A stretch of DNA of 64,000 nt from Physcomitrium patens (taxonomy: Eukaryota > Streptophyta > Bryopsida > Funariales > Funariaceae). The notes beneath the pieces were generated by a model, which was not told where the DNA came from, searched no databases, and was given only the letters and a program-made list of their open reading frames with translations. Of the stretch, positions 24,715 to 38,000 are shown piece after piece (the first letter of the stretch is position 1; each line of letters starts with the position of its first letter). A program made the translations under genes and the position numbers. The stretch spans positions 10,501,129 to 10,565,128 of the forward strand of contig NC_037262.1 of the NCBI RefSeq assembly GCF_000002425.4, written 5' to 3'.

Positions 24715-26798
24715 CTAATTTTTTTCCTTGCCATTTTTGTCAAAAAATGAGGAAAGAGGTAATGGACCAACCTCCTCACCATCACTACCGCTGCTACTGT
24801 CTGTTGTACTCTCAGATCGTCTTCTTCGTGATCTGTGCCTCTCCTTCCTCTCCTTTCTATCCTTTCTGCTCTTTCGTCGATCTCGGTCTTTTCGCCGATC
24901 ATTGTCACTGCTAGAGCCATCTGCTGATGACTCAGAGTCGCTTCTACCACGACGCTTCTTAGAAGATGACCTCTGCCGACACAAATCGTGACGGATTAAT
25001 GAAAATATAAATATACACTTTTAAAAAATTTGGAATTGGCACCTGATCGAGCATACTCAGATACAACGGTGCAATTCTCCACGAGTTTGGTAAAATTACC
25101 TTTCTTTTCTTGATACTTTTAAGCTTGTCCTTGTCTTTGTCCCTATCTTTGTCCCTCTTGCCTGAAACATAGAAATTAGTTGTTCATTCAGTACACATGT
25201 CGTGTATTCCAAGCATAATGTGTGCAATCTATCAGTTGACATCACATAGATAATGGCCACATTGCATTGAACTGCCTAGATAATATGCACCAGTGGACCA
25301 ATCAGGTTTTACACAATCAAGAAGCTTAATCATAATCGCGATTATGACATTCAGAAGTATCCAGCACATCCAAGGGGCAGGCTCTTAGCTCTTACTCTTT
25401 TTTAAGACTTTATCCCGCAAGGTGGCATGGTTTGATCCTCGTGCTAGTTTCTTCGCTCGCTCAGCATCCAATTGTGCTCGATATTCCCTCATTAACTTAG
25501 CCTCATCAACTTCAAGTTCTTCTTGTCTCTTGGCTTCCTCCTACAATAGCGAAGACCCAATCTTCAGTAATACCTTCAACAATAGCAGAATAAAATATTG
25601 CTTATATCTATGCAACTTGATAATACTACAAGTTCTATCAAACTGCCTAAAAAGAAATGAAGAGAAGAGAAAAGGAAAGGATACCTTCTGCTTCTGCTTC
25701 CACTCTTCCCACGTAACTGTGTGCGAAGTCTGAAGAGATGCCAGACGTGCAGCATGCCATTCTGGAGAATGGAAAGATCCGTCCATCTGCGTCTCCTCTT
25801 GTCAGTAGCTCTCCAGGAAACACTAACTCTTCTACCTTACTCATCATTCAAAACCAAGACCTCTTCAAGATACGACACTTTTTTCAACAAGTCTATACGG
25901 GATGTCAGCTACAAGAAATTCCAGAAAAAGAGGCCTGTGTCATGACTAAAGTGAAAAAAATATCGCAGTCAGTCGGAATATCTATCCAGTTTATCACGCT
26001 AAAATGTAAGATATAGGATGACGTGAGGACTACATATTTTGGTAAGACTGCTGACACCGAGTCACAGGGAACAAGAGCATGTGCATAAATTGTTCTCCAC
26101 TGCCACATCCTAAATAATATGACGGCAGGCCCAGTTTTGCGTTGTAATTTGGTAGCGAAACTTTCGTTGATGAATAAAAACTCTCAACTACTAAAGCCAA
26201 TGATTTCCAACATTGACGAACAAATTGAATGTTTTGAATAAGACATCCAATTACAGAACATCAACCCAGTACACAGGCAATCAACGTCTAAAGCAACAAA
26301 GTTTGGGTCGCACGTAGAATACTGATTTCTTTATCAGGTTGAAAACTTTATAATCCAATCCAACAAGAAAGCAACTCCTAATACCCGATTCCTACTACAT
26401 AATAATTAAACACGAGGTTTCGACAAGCTCTCACAAGGAACATCCAATATACGGCACCCGGAGGTTCCTCCTCAATCATTGGTAGAACGATATTGAGGGC
26501 TAACAAATAGGCTGACAGATGTTCCTGCGTGAAACATAAATTTATTTTCTCCAACAACGTAACGCGCTCCTGAAAGCAAATTCAATGTGTGTAATGCGCA
26601 TCCGGACAACCAAACATACAGTGGTGCCTGAGGCTATGGCTCTAACTACAAACTCCCCGTTGCAACGACAGTAACTAAAATCGGGGGTGGAAGAATACAC
26701 ACCATGCCATCATCAATCTCTTCGCCCGGACCGCCGGCAGCAGTACTTGTGCCCATTTTGGCCCGCTGCATCGCCTTGTATGCCTGATTCTTCCCCAT
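24715..26798 (-). CDS. FAM133-like basic, Ser-rich nuclear protein
   Basis: Five exons: 26798-26703, 25786-25685, 25540-25396, 25161-25100 and 24972-24715. All are GT-AG with consistent phases, giving 220 aa. The N-terminus MGKNQAYKAMQRAKMG leads to GSFHSPEWHAARLASL and VTWEEWKQKQK, then an acidic/basic helix (MREYRAQLDAERAKKLARG). Then come KD/RD repeats and an Arg-Ser and Lys-rich tail, ending in GPLPLSSFF and a short basic end. This layout matches plant proteins I recall as FAM133-like: conserved N-terminal third, RS-like tail, likely nuclear and perhaps splicing-linked. The name is from memory and function is unproven. The 3' end is in frame; a possible donor (ATG|GTGAGG) at the SGSDG position could give another C-terminus. 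Confidence 0.78.
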
Positions 26799-29073
26799 AG
26801 CTACAAAACGCGTCTCCTTCACTTACCCTAATTGACACCCAATTTTATCTCCGCAAAGCCTGCTCCGAACTCGTCCCCACCAAGAAATGGATCTAATTAA
26901 TCCTCTCAAATCCTCTCCAACACCAATCCATTCCCAAAACCTAAAACCCTAAATAATGGAACCATTGCAAGAGCCTTAGCTCCCAACAATCCAACGAATG
27001 CAACCAAATTCCTCTGAGAAAAAAATTAAAAAGGTTCACGCCTCAAAATATACAGAAAAAAAATCCCCCGCTGTCAAACTCCATCCCCGGCTTCAAGTAA
27101 CAATATCATACTCTTCAAACCCCCTTCGATTCAAACGAACAGCTTAACTGTCGAAAATCCCCGACCCAAAACCGACATTCCACTAGCCTCATGGGGGGGG
27201 GGGGGGGATTAACACAGGGAAACCAAAACCCTAATGTATCAAAACACCGTTATGGGTAAGCGTCAGAAAGGACCAAATAAGGGACCCAACAAGGGTAGTG
27301 TGGGTGGGTGTAAGTCAGGCAAGCAAGCTGGCTATGGCGATGGAAGCCTTCATGAAACCAACCCCAACTCTGTGAAGAGAGACAGAGCCAGAGCCAAAGC
27401 CAAAGAGAGATGGTTGATGAAGAGACCACTTCCACCACACCACCCCCCCCCCCTCGATCAACTGTCGCCGTCCCCCCCCCCCCTCGTTCCTCGAACTGCT
27501 CGTTCCCCATCCTCGTTCCCGTTCTGCCCTCCCGCCCGTCCATTGCCTACAATTAGGTTTCGCAAAAGTAACTGCAAAGTGCCGGGTTCGTGTTCACACT
27601 GTGCAATATTGTCAGTGTGTGAGGGTTTGTGCTGACTGGTGTGCTGCAATACGAAGTGGCATTGGCCATGAATGAATGGATATGTGAGTAGGCGTTACTT
27701 TGTTCCAGTCCTTCTTCATGAATGATCTACATTTGGCTTACATTTCTATGCTGAATGGATTGAATTGGATCGTAATGTGATTTACTTTTTGTTCTACTTT
27801 TATTTTACTTTTTATATTACTTTTTTTGCTTCTGTTTTCTCGAGACTATATTTCCTCTTACAAAAGTACCCAAAAAATGTTGCAGTTTCTTTTCAGTTTG
27901 ATTGTAATTTCACTAATGATTATTATTATTATTATTATTATCCATATTTCTATGATGGATCCTTTGTTATCTTTATTTCATTTGGATGTGGTAGTTTGAT
28001 TTCTAATTTACATGTTGTATTTTGTTCATAGTCACCTAAATAACTATATGTGTTAAAAGATGGTTTGTAAACACCATATCTTTTTTATCCTATATTTCAA
28101 TGCATGTAAACAAATATTTTACATGGCATTCTATTCATACATGTAAACAAATATTTTACTTTTAGTATTGCTTGTTTTTATTTTCTCTCTAAGGATGGTC
28201 CACAAAATCACTATTGCAACAAGTGTTTTGAAATGTTAAATGTATTGTTACCTTGCTCCATGTTTTGAATATATGACCAAAATTATTAATAACTAAAGAA
28301 AATTTAAGGAGATGTGAATGAACTCTTTCACAACTTGTTTGGTATCAAAATTGACGTTGATTCTATTTCTAATCTTATAATTCAATGAATGTGAAAAAAA
28401 TCTATGTAGTTTTGTTTAATTAGATTAGACTTTATAAAATTTATTACTAAACGCTTCTTGCATTTGTCATTTATTTTTATACTATATGTGTCTAATAAAA
28501 AGGTTCTTGTAGACATACAAGAAACAGATTCCACGATCCAAATTTACATAGAACATAATAATCTGATGTTTTCCAAAAGAGATTTAAGCCTATCATATAT
28601 TCAGTAATTTTGAAGAGAATTTAGAGAAATCAAGGCATTAAAATTTGCTTCTAAATACTAAAGTTGTAAAATAAATAAATAAATAAATTTGTAATAACAA
28701 GTCAATCTTAAATATTGGTTTCTCTTAATCTCAAAATTCTTCAAAGAGTAAATTCAAAAAAGAACAGAACAAATATAATTGGAAAAAAACAAAAATTGGA
28801 ACAATTTTTAAATTACAGAAACAATATGTAAAACACAGAAGTTTGTTGCTAAAACCTCCAATATGAATTCTTGCATATATATATATATATATATACATTA
28901 CTTTTTATCATAGATTTAAAAAAAATTAAGTCTTATTGAAATAATAGCAGATCAACTTGAAGAGACAGAAGACAGATATGATAATGACTTTTGAAATAAA
29001 ATATCTATTAAAATTATGATTCAATTTTTTTTGTAAATTTTTTACATCTTAAAAAAAAAATTAGTACCAGTTA

Positions 29074-29112
<39 letters not shown>

Positions 29113-32100
29113 TAATAAAAAGTAGAAGATAAATTTGAGCAAATAAAAAAAAATACAAATAATCGTAAAGGTTTTAACTTTGAAAAAAACTAAACTGAAA
29201 TTTTTGAAACCTTTATACATGTTCAGAATTTATTTATGTTAACTGTGTTATAAAAATTAAAAATTAAAACTAAAAGAACTACGCATATTTAATGTGTGAT
29301 AAATGAGTGAATGTTTTTTTATTCATATAAAGTTATTGAATAATAAAAATACGAAAATATCATTTTTGTAATTTCTGGTCAAACAATAGTTGTGAGTTTC
29401 ATGCTTAATTTTAAATATCTGTATGCTTTCTTAATTTTGATTAATATAATGAATTTTTGTAAGTTGAGCACCATTAAGTGTGCAAACCACAAAAATGATT
29501 TGAAATCATCTCTATTCTCTTTGGGCCACTCTAAATTTATTAGATGATTATATACATATACATTATGCTTACTATGTATTTCATGAAAATAATCATATTC
29601 ATAAGGTTTTTGTAGATGCTATAGAATATTAAGTTTATTTACTTCCAAGCAAAGATAAATGGGCCATGGTTGAAAATACATGTATGTGTATCAAGTCCAC
29701 ACACAATAGTTTCCCACAACAAGTCAAATAACAACCTAAGGTTACCATAATCCAATGAAAAATTTGTTTTCACATTCAAATTTAGTCATATATTGGTTTT
29801 TTATGACAAAAAAGTATTATATTCTTTAATTTATTGTTTGACGAAGATGTAATTTTTTAGACAACAAAACAAACAAACAATTCAAAAAGAAAAATTCATA
29901 AACAGAACAAATTAAATAAATAAACAAGTAAAAAGGTGTATGTATGTTCAAATACCACTTTAATCATTAACCCAAGTAATTTCAAATATATTTAGAAATA
30001 ATAATGTGATGGTTCACAAGGCCGACACTTTTCACTTGCATTACCAATTCCGAAATATTTGTGAACTTTGGCTGCCGTTTCAGAAATGACTTCCTTAAAT
30101 TAATCTAGTCTAGTGATCTCAAAGAATTTCTGAACACTAACACTACCACTTACGTTTATTTATTTATTTTGTTTGTAATTCTAAGCAGTGTTTGATTTGC
30201 CATCCATTTTATTTTCCATTTTGATCATGATAGTAAAATTTTGTCTCAAAAAACTTCATACCTTATCCTTGACTTTCCCTACCAATTTTGAAACGTGGGT
30301 TTTCATTATGGAAGACACGGTGTCCTACTTTTATAAACCAAAACAATGTATGAAACCTGAGGTAACCACATCTGTAAAATTACTTTAAGAATCTATTTCT
30401 TCCTTTTCATATCTTATTTTTCTAAACAAATATTTTTTTCATAGATTGTTGAATATTTATGCCTAAATCACTGCTTCTTTTTTTTTTTTTCTTTTTTTTT
30501 CTTTTTTTATTATTTACATGCTTAACAATGAAGATTCCAGTAAATTAGTTTCAGTTTATTTTTAAACTATGAAATATAGGAAAAAGTAAGAAATTAGAAT
30601 TGTAAATAATGATTTTTTCAATGCAGCTGTAACATGCTTTTGTACAATGAGCAACATAATATTTAGTTGAATTTTATCATGATTTTATGACCAAAGAATT
30701 TATATATAAATTGAAGAATCAAAATACACCAAAATATACATAACTAATAATGCAAGAATTATATATATATTTATTTTGTATAAAGTAATGATATCCATCT
30801 ATCTAAAAACAATGAGTGATTGGTTGTGGTTGTTAGTATGATCTAAAATTTGCAATTGACAATATTTAAAATTAGTGATTAGCATCGTATAAATTAATGA
30901 TTCAACATGCAATTAAATTTTATTTCTTTTTTAAAGTGCAATTTAAACAAACAACCCTCACAAGAAAGGATCATTGTTAGTTTGTCTTGTTTTGTGTTAG
31001 AAGGATAAAAGAAAAGTAGAACTAAGTTTTACGACCACATTATAGTTTTCTTCTTTGTCCGTTTTGTTGCATTTTTGTTACATTGCCCATTCTAGGATCT
31101 CCCATACTATTTGCTCATGGATGATTGATGATTGTAAAATTCATTATTAATAAGTTCATGTCATGACTTATCTTATATTATACAATCACAATCTTTGAAT
31201 TGTCTCCATTTTTAAGCAAATGCATTGCTTTAAAGTTGTATAGATTGCACTTTGAAAAAACAATGAAAGTCAATAGTTCCACTTCCTCCTTCTCTCTCTT
31301 CTCTCCCCCCTCCCACTTCTTTCTCTATCTCCCAAATACAATGATTGTAAAAATACAAAAAAATAGAAAAATAAAATAACAATGATTTTTTTATAAAAAC
31401 ATGGACAAAGTATAAAATTAAGTTGTGGTTGTGAAACATAGTGCCACTTCCTCTCCGCCATCCTCCAACCATAAAGAACATAAAAGTACAAAACAAACTA
31501 AAACATGGATGTTGATTTACTTTCAGTCCATTATAAACATGGTCAAAGTTGTCCTTGTATCTATGAAAAAAAAGCAGACTACAATGTTTTTATAGTGATA
31601 CAAAATACAGCATAGAAATATGCCAATAATAAACATGATTGCGCTCAATATTAAGCATTTGATACAAAACAACATGTTAGTGTACAGTAGGCAAAAATTA
31701 ACTAAGAAAAAGCTACATAGAGAGTTTTTGTTAGAATATGGCATAGTACAACACACATACAAATTGTTTGTGAATGTGCATCAAGGAACTTGCACAATCT
31801 CTTGACTAATCCTAATACAAATTGTGATGTATTTTGAAGGTTGAATAAAGAATATAGTTTTTGCAAAGTTTTTTTTTGAGACAAAAGAACAAAAAAATGG
31901 TTTGATTTGTAATCTATAAATTAACAAATGTTATTTGCAAAAGAAGGTGTTTGTTCTAAAGATACATACATTTGTAAATTATCTTGCATTGCTAGAAGAT
32001 CAAAAAACAAACTTGAATTATAAATCATTATCTTTTTATACAATGTTGTCTTTTTATTTACTTTCAAGCATGTGCAAAGCAATGGAATTTAAGTTGGATC

Positions 32101-32229
32101 CTAGAATCCATACCTACAATATAAAAGACTTCAACTATCATATAATAAGAGACTTATTGTTGTTGCCTAAAGCACCTACCTAATTTTTGCAAGTTTATAT
32201 GTATTACTTGGCAAATCAAATGCAAAATA
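26799..32229. other. 5' flank with telo-boxes and G/C runs, then AT-rich spacer
   Basis: The part 26799-27650 has moderate to high GC, with a run of 15 G at 27193-27207 and C runs near 27444 and 27472. A plus-strand open frame there (27234-27635) is Pro-rich low complexity and not supported as a gene. From 27700 on, the sequence is strongly AT-rich with (ATT)n at 27918-27941 and (TA)n runs; no gene was seen. Sequence from about 31690 may already belong to the decayed Helitron described next. Confidence 0.6.
26944..26952 (+). promoter_or_regulatory. telo-box motif (AAACCCTAA)
   Basis: AAACCCTAA, about 146 bp upstream of the start codon of the minus-strand FAM133-like gene. A second copy is at 27226-27234. 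Telo-boxes are known in promoters of plant housekeeping and translation genes; function here is inferred from position only. Confidence 0.4.
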
Positions 32230-35000
32230 AATACGATCAAAATCTAGATCTTGACTTCACTCATTTGACAACAATTTGAAGAATACTTGGCAGAATAAAT
32301 CCAGAAGTAAATATTTTTAAAGATATCACTAATTATTTATCTATTGACTCAAACAAGGAATGAAATATTTTTATATTAGAAAATTGTTCAAATCACTAAT
32401 ATTGAGACCTAAGCATGTACAATGCGCCAACAATTGAAGAAGTTGTAATGGTTCTTCCTGTAGAGGTGAGCAAAGTAAGGAACTGTAATATAGTTGTGAA
32501 ACAAAGGAATGGACATTGTTTTGTTTTTTTTCTGTTTTTTGTTTTATTTTTATTTTATTTTATTTTTAATTCTCAAACCACTAGGATTATTAAAGAAGAA
32601 AAATAATAGAATCCACATTTCAAATAAGATTTGTCATGGCTATAAATGCTTCAATCTATTCAATATTCAAAAGCAATATATTTCTTTTAAGTAGTGCTTG
32701 CATGTGTTTGTAAGTATAAGACTACTTTGATTGTAGATATAGATTCCTATGCCCACTTGTCACAAGGTTTAGTATAGACATGGATAAAAATTTATTCAAT
32801 TATTTTTCAATAAGAATAAATTTATTTTCAAAAAAAATAAAATACATGATTAATAATAGCTTTAATTGTGCCACCTTCTTCAAGTTGCCCAAGTCTCATG
32901 TCATGCAATATTTTATAAATATAACAATATAGTACCTTAAGATGTAGAGGGGTGCCAAAACTGAATTTTTTTGTGAAAATAATATGCAAGTTAGAATGAT
33001 GATATATAATACATGCTTCACTCAAACATATATTCCACTTTGTATCTTATTGCAGTGGTTCAAAAGCATTTTATAGAGTCTAAAATTTTGAATAGATAAC
33101 TCCATCAATAATATGCAAATGTTCAAAATTTGTTGACCATAGTAATTAACAAGCAGGAGAAGAAGAAGAAGAAAAAAAAAATAAAAAAATAAAAAATGCT
33201 AGATGTAATTGATACAAAATAAATATATTCTAGTGTAAGAGCTCCAAACCAACAAACAGTCTATGTTTTTTTTGTAACTTTTTATACATGGTTTATATAA
33301 GAAATCTATCTAAAGCGCATTGTAGGAGTAGTCATTCATTACATTGATTGTTATATTATACAACATATCTATCTTCACCTTGCATTATTTGCTTGCAAAA
33401 TGTCCTTAGATATCTCTTGCTACAGATGTCATTCTCAATGCAATGGATAGTTCAATTCTTAACTTTATATGATCTATGCAAGAGGCAAGTGGTTATTGTG
33501 TTCTATAGCTCAATATTATATTTTTGACTATAGTTTGGCATAGACTAACCAATCTATTATTTTTATGGTCATAATCTTTTGATTTCAAGAAAAAACCAAA
33601 AAAATGTGAGCATGCAATAGCCCTTGCTTTTAATTTTTTTTGTCAAAATAAATCAAACAACATCAACAAACCATGCATTTCTTATTAATCTTTTAAGGAA
33701 TAAATATATCTTTATAATAAAGAGGCAAATAACCAAATTGAATCTATCAACTAAGGTTTGACCTTCAAACAACTTATTTGTAATATCTTTATATACAATT
33801 TAGCTCTTTGAGTATAAATTCAGGTTTAGGGTTTAGATTTTTTGCATGTCTTTATTTGTCTAAATGGTAAATTTGCAATTGCAATTGCATCTTCAAGAAT
33901 TATGGCCATTCTACTAGATGGTGGAAAAACACCACATTTTATTTTTAGAATTTCTATTAACATAAATTAAAAAATAATGTATAATTTCAAGCACATAAAG
34001 TGATATTGTTAATATAATTTCTATAAAAAAGCTCATTGTTTGAAATAAAGCATATGCAAAATATTATTATTGTACCAAAAATATAAAATAAATTTTGCAA
34101 GACCTTGTGCAAAATCTCTATATAATCTTTAGCAAAAATGTAGTCATATTTGATAGAGATTTCAATCAATGTCATGTTGTATTTCAAAGCACAAGAGCTT
34201 CTATTGTCTCATTTTCTTTAAAGCAACTACTGTTTTTTTCTATAATTTGTTACCTCAAGTTTAATAAAAATATGTAATTCACATCATATCATACTTCTTA
34301 ATTCTTTATATAGTATATCTTGTACATTAATGATGGTGTGAAGTTTGTATTTGATCATTACATAAACATTGTTGATACAAAAAATAATTTTTGTCTTAAA
34401 ATCATACAATGCAAATTTCAAGAGGCATTGATAGATCTGTAGACTTAATTGTGTGTTTTCATATAGTTGGCCATTCAAACAACCAAAGTATTTTGACAAC
34501 TATAAACATCAATGTTAATCATATTAATACAACCATTATCAATTGCATGCATATGCACCAATACATATTTTTGTTTATAGACATTGTTGTATGTCAAGAT
34601 GTCCAAACTACAATATATGGAATAGAGTTCTTTAATACTCTTAACTTGCCATGTATGTCACTTCATAGATTGGTGTTGAAAGTAGATAATCCAGTAATAC
34701 TATTGTATCATCTTGATGTACCAATTGGCCTTTGTAATAGTACATGTATAATCATTGTTTGTCTTAGATATTGACTAATTATTCTTAGATCTCTAGTGAG
34801 GCTCATATTGATGAGAGAATAAAAAAATTGTAAATTACAACTTGTTGCAAGAGAGTAGATACTCTTTCATGCTTATATAACATGAGTTCTTAATTCAATT
34901 GGCCCTTGTAAGACAAAGCACAAAGACAAATTATAAACACTGTTGATGTATACCTTCTTGACCTTGCATTCACCCATGTCAACTTTATGTTGTTCTTTCT
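32230..35000 (+). pseudogene. Decayed Helitron (Helitron-like N domain and Pif1-type helicase)
   Basis: No intact frame, but fragments of Helitron protein appear in the right order on the plus strand across shifting frames. Near 32240-32330: LDLDFTHL and GRINPEVNIF. Near 32415: MYNAPTIEEVV. Near 33876-33960: IAIASS-IMAILLDGGKTPH (helicase motif after Walker A). Near 34095-34230: KNVVIFDRDFNQ and TRASIVSFSLK. Near 34640-34771: LPCMSLHRLVLKVDNPVILL and DVPIGLCNST. Near 34895-34990: DKAQRQIINTVDVYL and LAFTH. Many stops and frameshifts separate them, so the element is long dead. The 5' TC and 3' CTRR ends were not located. Identification is from motif memory of Helitron helicases. Confidence 0.8.
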
Positions 35001-38000
35001 TTAATCACATAATTTGTTGATGTCTTTGTCTGCTGCATAAATAGAAAATCCACAACCAATGTTATGTATTGTGAAATACTTCAATGGTACCAAATGATTC
35101 AGACAATTATTTAGTTTGTTAAATATGTTTCTTCTAGATAAAACAATCTTTTAGTAAATACAATTGACAAATTTAATAAAAAAATTCTTTACACATCAAA
35201 GGTGCCTCAAGTTCTTTGTCTTTATATATATATATATATATATATTAACGTCATTATTACTCACAATGTTCACCATCTGTGGCCATTTTTTCTGCCACTT
35301 AGAAGAGGCAATTTTTCTACACTTGCATAAAAAACAAAATAAAAATCTACAATTATTCAAACCCAAAACATAATGATATACTCAACTAGTTGCATTAAAG
35401 AACTTCTTGCAGAAACAAAACCTCGATCCTTGCATGCCTTGTTTCCACATAAATCTGAAAATCGAACTTTGCTAAATTTTTGCTGAGCCTCTGCACATCA
35501 AATGAAATCGCATTAGTTCATCATTAGAACATCATTCCTCCAAATCACTATAACTCAACGCCTTCATTTGGACATGACCCCACCGCAAGGTACTCGATCA
35601 CAACATGTCCATCGGCTTGTCGGGAAGGAGAAGCTTGGATTTCCATCAACGGGCTCCGATCCTAATCAGCAATTGAATCTACAACTTGGGGCACCACCAC
35701 CACTTTGCATGCTGCGTCGGTACGCAGCTATAATGCTGGTTCCTCTCTTTACAGCGGAAGAAAATCGATGCATCGCCCAGTTACAATGAGAAATTCGATG
35801 ATAGGACCATTCAGCCTCTGAGAAGATAATGTACTTGGCGGTTTGACTTTCAATCAGAAACACTGCAATCTCACACAGTCTGAAATCTCTAGCAGCGCAG
35901 CAGCAGCAACGGCACTGATCTCTAGCGAGGGTGGAACAATCACTGCGAATCGCACCTGACAACCGATGCAGCTCAGCTCGTCTCGTCGCACCCGATTCAG
36001 TGTTCGGTGTCGGTGGTCGCCGCAATAGCTTGGAAATTACGGAACCGTTGACTTCGGTACCGGAGTTTAGTCAACAGATGTTGCTCTATCCATTTGTAGA
36101 AGAACAGCTCGAGTGTCGGTGTGATGTAATTCATTTGTGGACGAGGTTTATTTTCGGTTCAATTTTTTTTAACGGTCACATCTCGGTTGCAGATCTTCAC
36201 CAATTTCAGCAATAATTAGTAAATTAATTCATTATTTGCTGAAATTCTGGCATGTGAGTCGCTAAAAATAGTTGCAAATGTTTAGCTTCAAAATAGTGAA
36301 CCGTCATTGGGGTGTGGAAAGTTCACTGACGATAATATTTTGTGAAAAAAACATTTGATGGCCATGATAAACATAGTTAACCCAAAGCTTCAAAGACTGC
36401 ACAGTTCACATGTTTGTCTTGGTATGTTATGTATACATTTATTAAAAAAAAAATCATTTAATGAAGTGTGTAAATTTTTCTATAAACAGCAATTAAATCT
36501 TAAACTTTAGGAAAATGTATGTAAATACATGACATTGTTAATATGAGATTTTACTGTAAAAAATTGAATATTGTGTTGCTACATATTCTAATTAAAATCT
36601 AATTGTGAACCTTTTTACTTCTGTTAATGTAAATTAATTCTAAAACACTTACTTCTAAACCTATTAAACTATTAGAATAGTAATTTTTAGATGTTAAAGC
36701 TTAATTGAATCTAAACAATAAGCGACTTAATTAATTAAGATAAGTTTAATTTTAACACATATAATTCTTAAGTTCACGAAAGCACACAAAATATAATTCT
36801 TAAGTTCACAAAACAGTATTTAAATTGTAATCAATATGTTCAGTTCAATTCATTGGATATTCTAGTGGGATAAAACAAAATCACTCATTGTATATATGTA
36901 AATACATACATACATATACACACAATTCTTTCAATCATTATACTTTGTTATGTATTTATTTTAGTTGGTATTTTTAAAAAGAAGGAAGATTATTAGAATG
37001 TATTTGTAATTAAATATCTTTGTTAAGTGACAAGCACCAGTTTTTTATATTTCATTGTTTCCAAGCGAACAAAAGTGTTCAAAAACTTTCCAAAATATGA
37101 ATGTCTTATTTTCCTTTGTAAATTCTCATAAAAAGTTGTGTTGACAATAATGTCTTTTTTCCATTACACACACAATACCTTTGTTTGTATGTATGTATAT
37201 ATATATGGATGTTATTGACAAAAGGGTGCACAGAGACACTTCCCTCAATCAGTTGGCGGGCACTGCATGCTCAACTTCGCCCATGCAACTTCTCCAAAAA
37301 GCAGTCTCTTGCACCCTCTAAATACCACAAACATCAGAAAAAAGGGGAACTACAGTTCCGGATGGAGAGGGAATTAGGGTTTCGGAAACAAGCGGGGGAA
37401 AATTAGGGTTTAGCAAACGGAGTGCGTTACGAGTTCTCCGCGAGATGACCAGCGTTGTTGCACAGAAATGGCGATGGGGGGTCCGACCAGGTTGACTCCT
37501 CCCCCTTACAAGCATTATTGCGAAGCTGGTCAATGCTTTGTTCGGGGAAGGGCTTGCCACACCATGATGCCCTTGTGGCTGGTTAAATGTTTGTATCCAT
37601 TGGGTGGGGACTCTCACCGCTGTGAGCCTTTTCAACAACCCCGCTTTCTTTCCAACCTGGTCCCCTTCATATGCGAAACGGGTCCCCGTTGTGAACAACC
37701 CACAAAAGCTTGTCTAGCAACGAAAGTTTGCAACCATTTGGATGAAGGGTGGCGAGTTGCTTCCTGTAGTAGTCAGTTGCAGGATCAGAGTTTGAAACGC
37801 GACGGAAAGCTCTCCACACGTCAGAATCGACGTCTGCTCAAAGTACTATTAGAAGACGGGGAAGATGCCTGCTGTATGCACAACCTGCCAAATCCACTGT
37901 AGGGGTCAGTTAATCGTGGGTCAAGGTATTGTGGCAGAGAGATACTATTCATCAAAGCAGAAAATGTGGTCGATTGTTAGTTCCAATGTGGAAGTTATTG

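Noticed and set aside
27234-27635. 133-codon plus-strand frame near the FAM133-like promoter
   Set aside because: The Pro-rich part comes from C homopolymers; no domain and no splice structure.
37468-37902. 144-codon plus-strand frame
   Set aside because: Cys-rich but with no motif spacing I recognise, and an equally long antisense frame overlaps it; probably upstream region of the WD40 gene.
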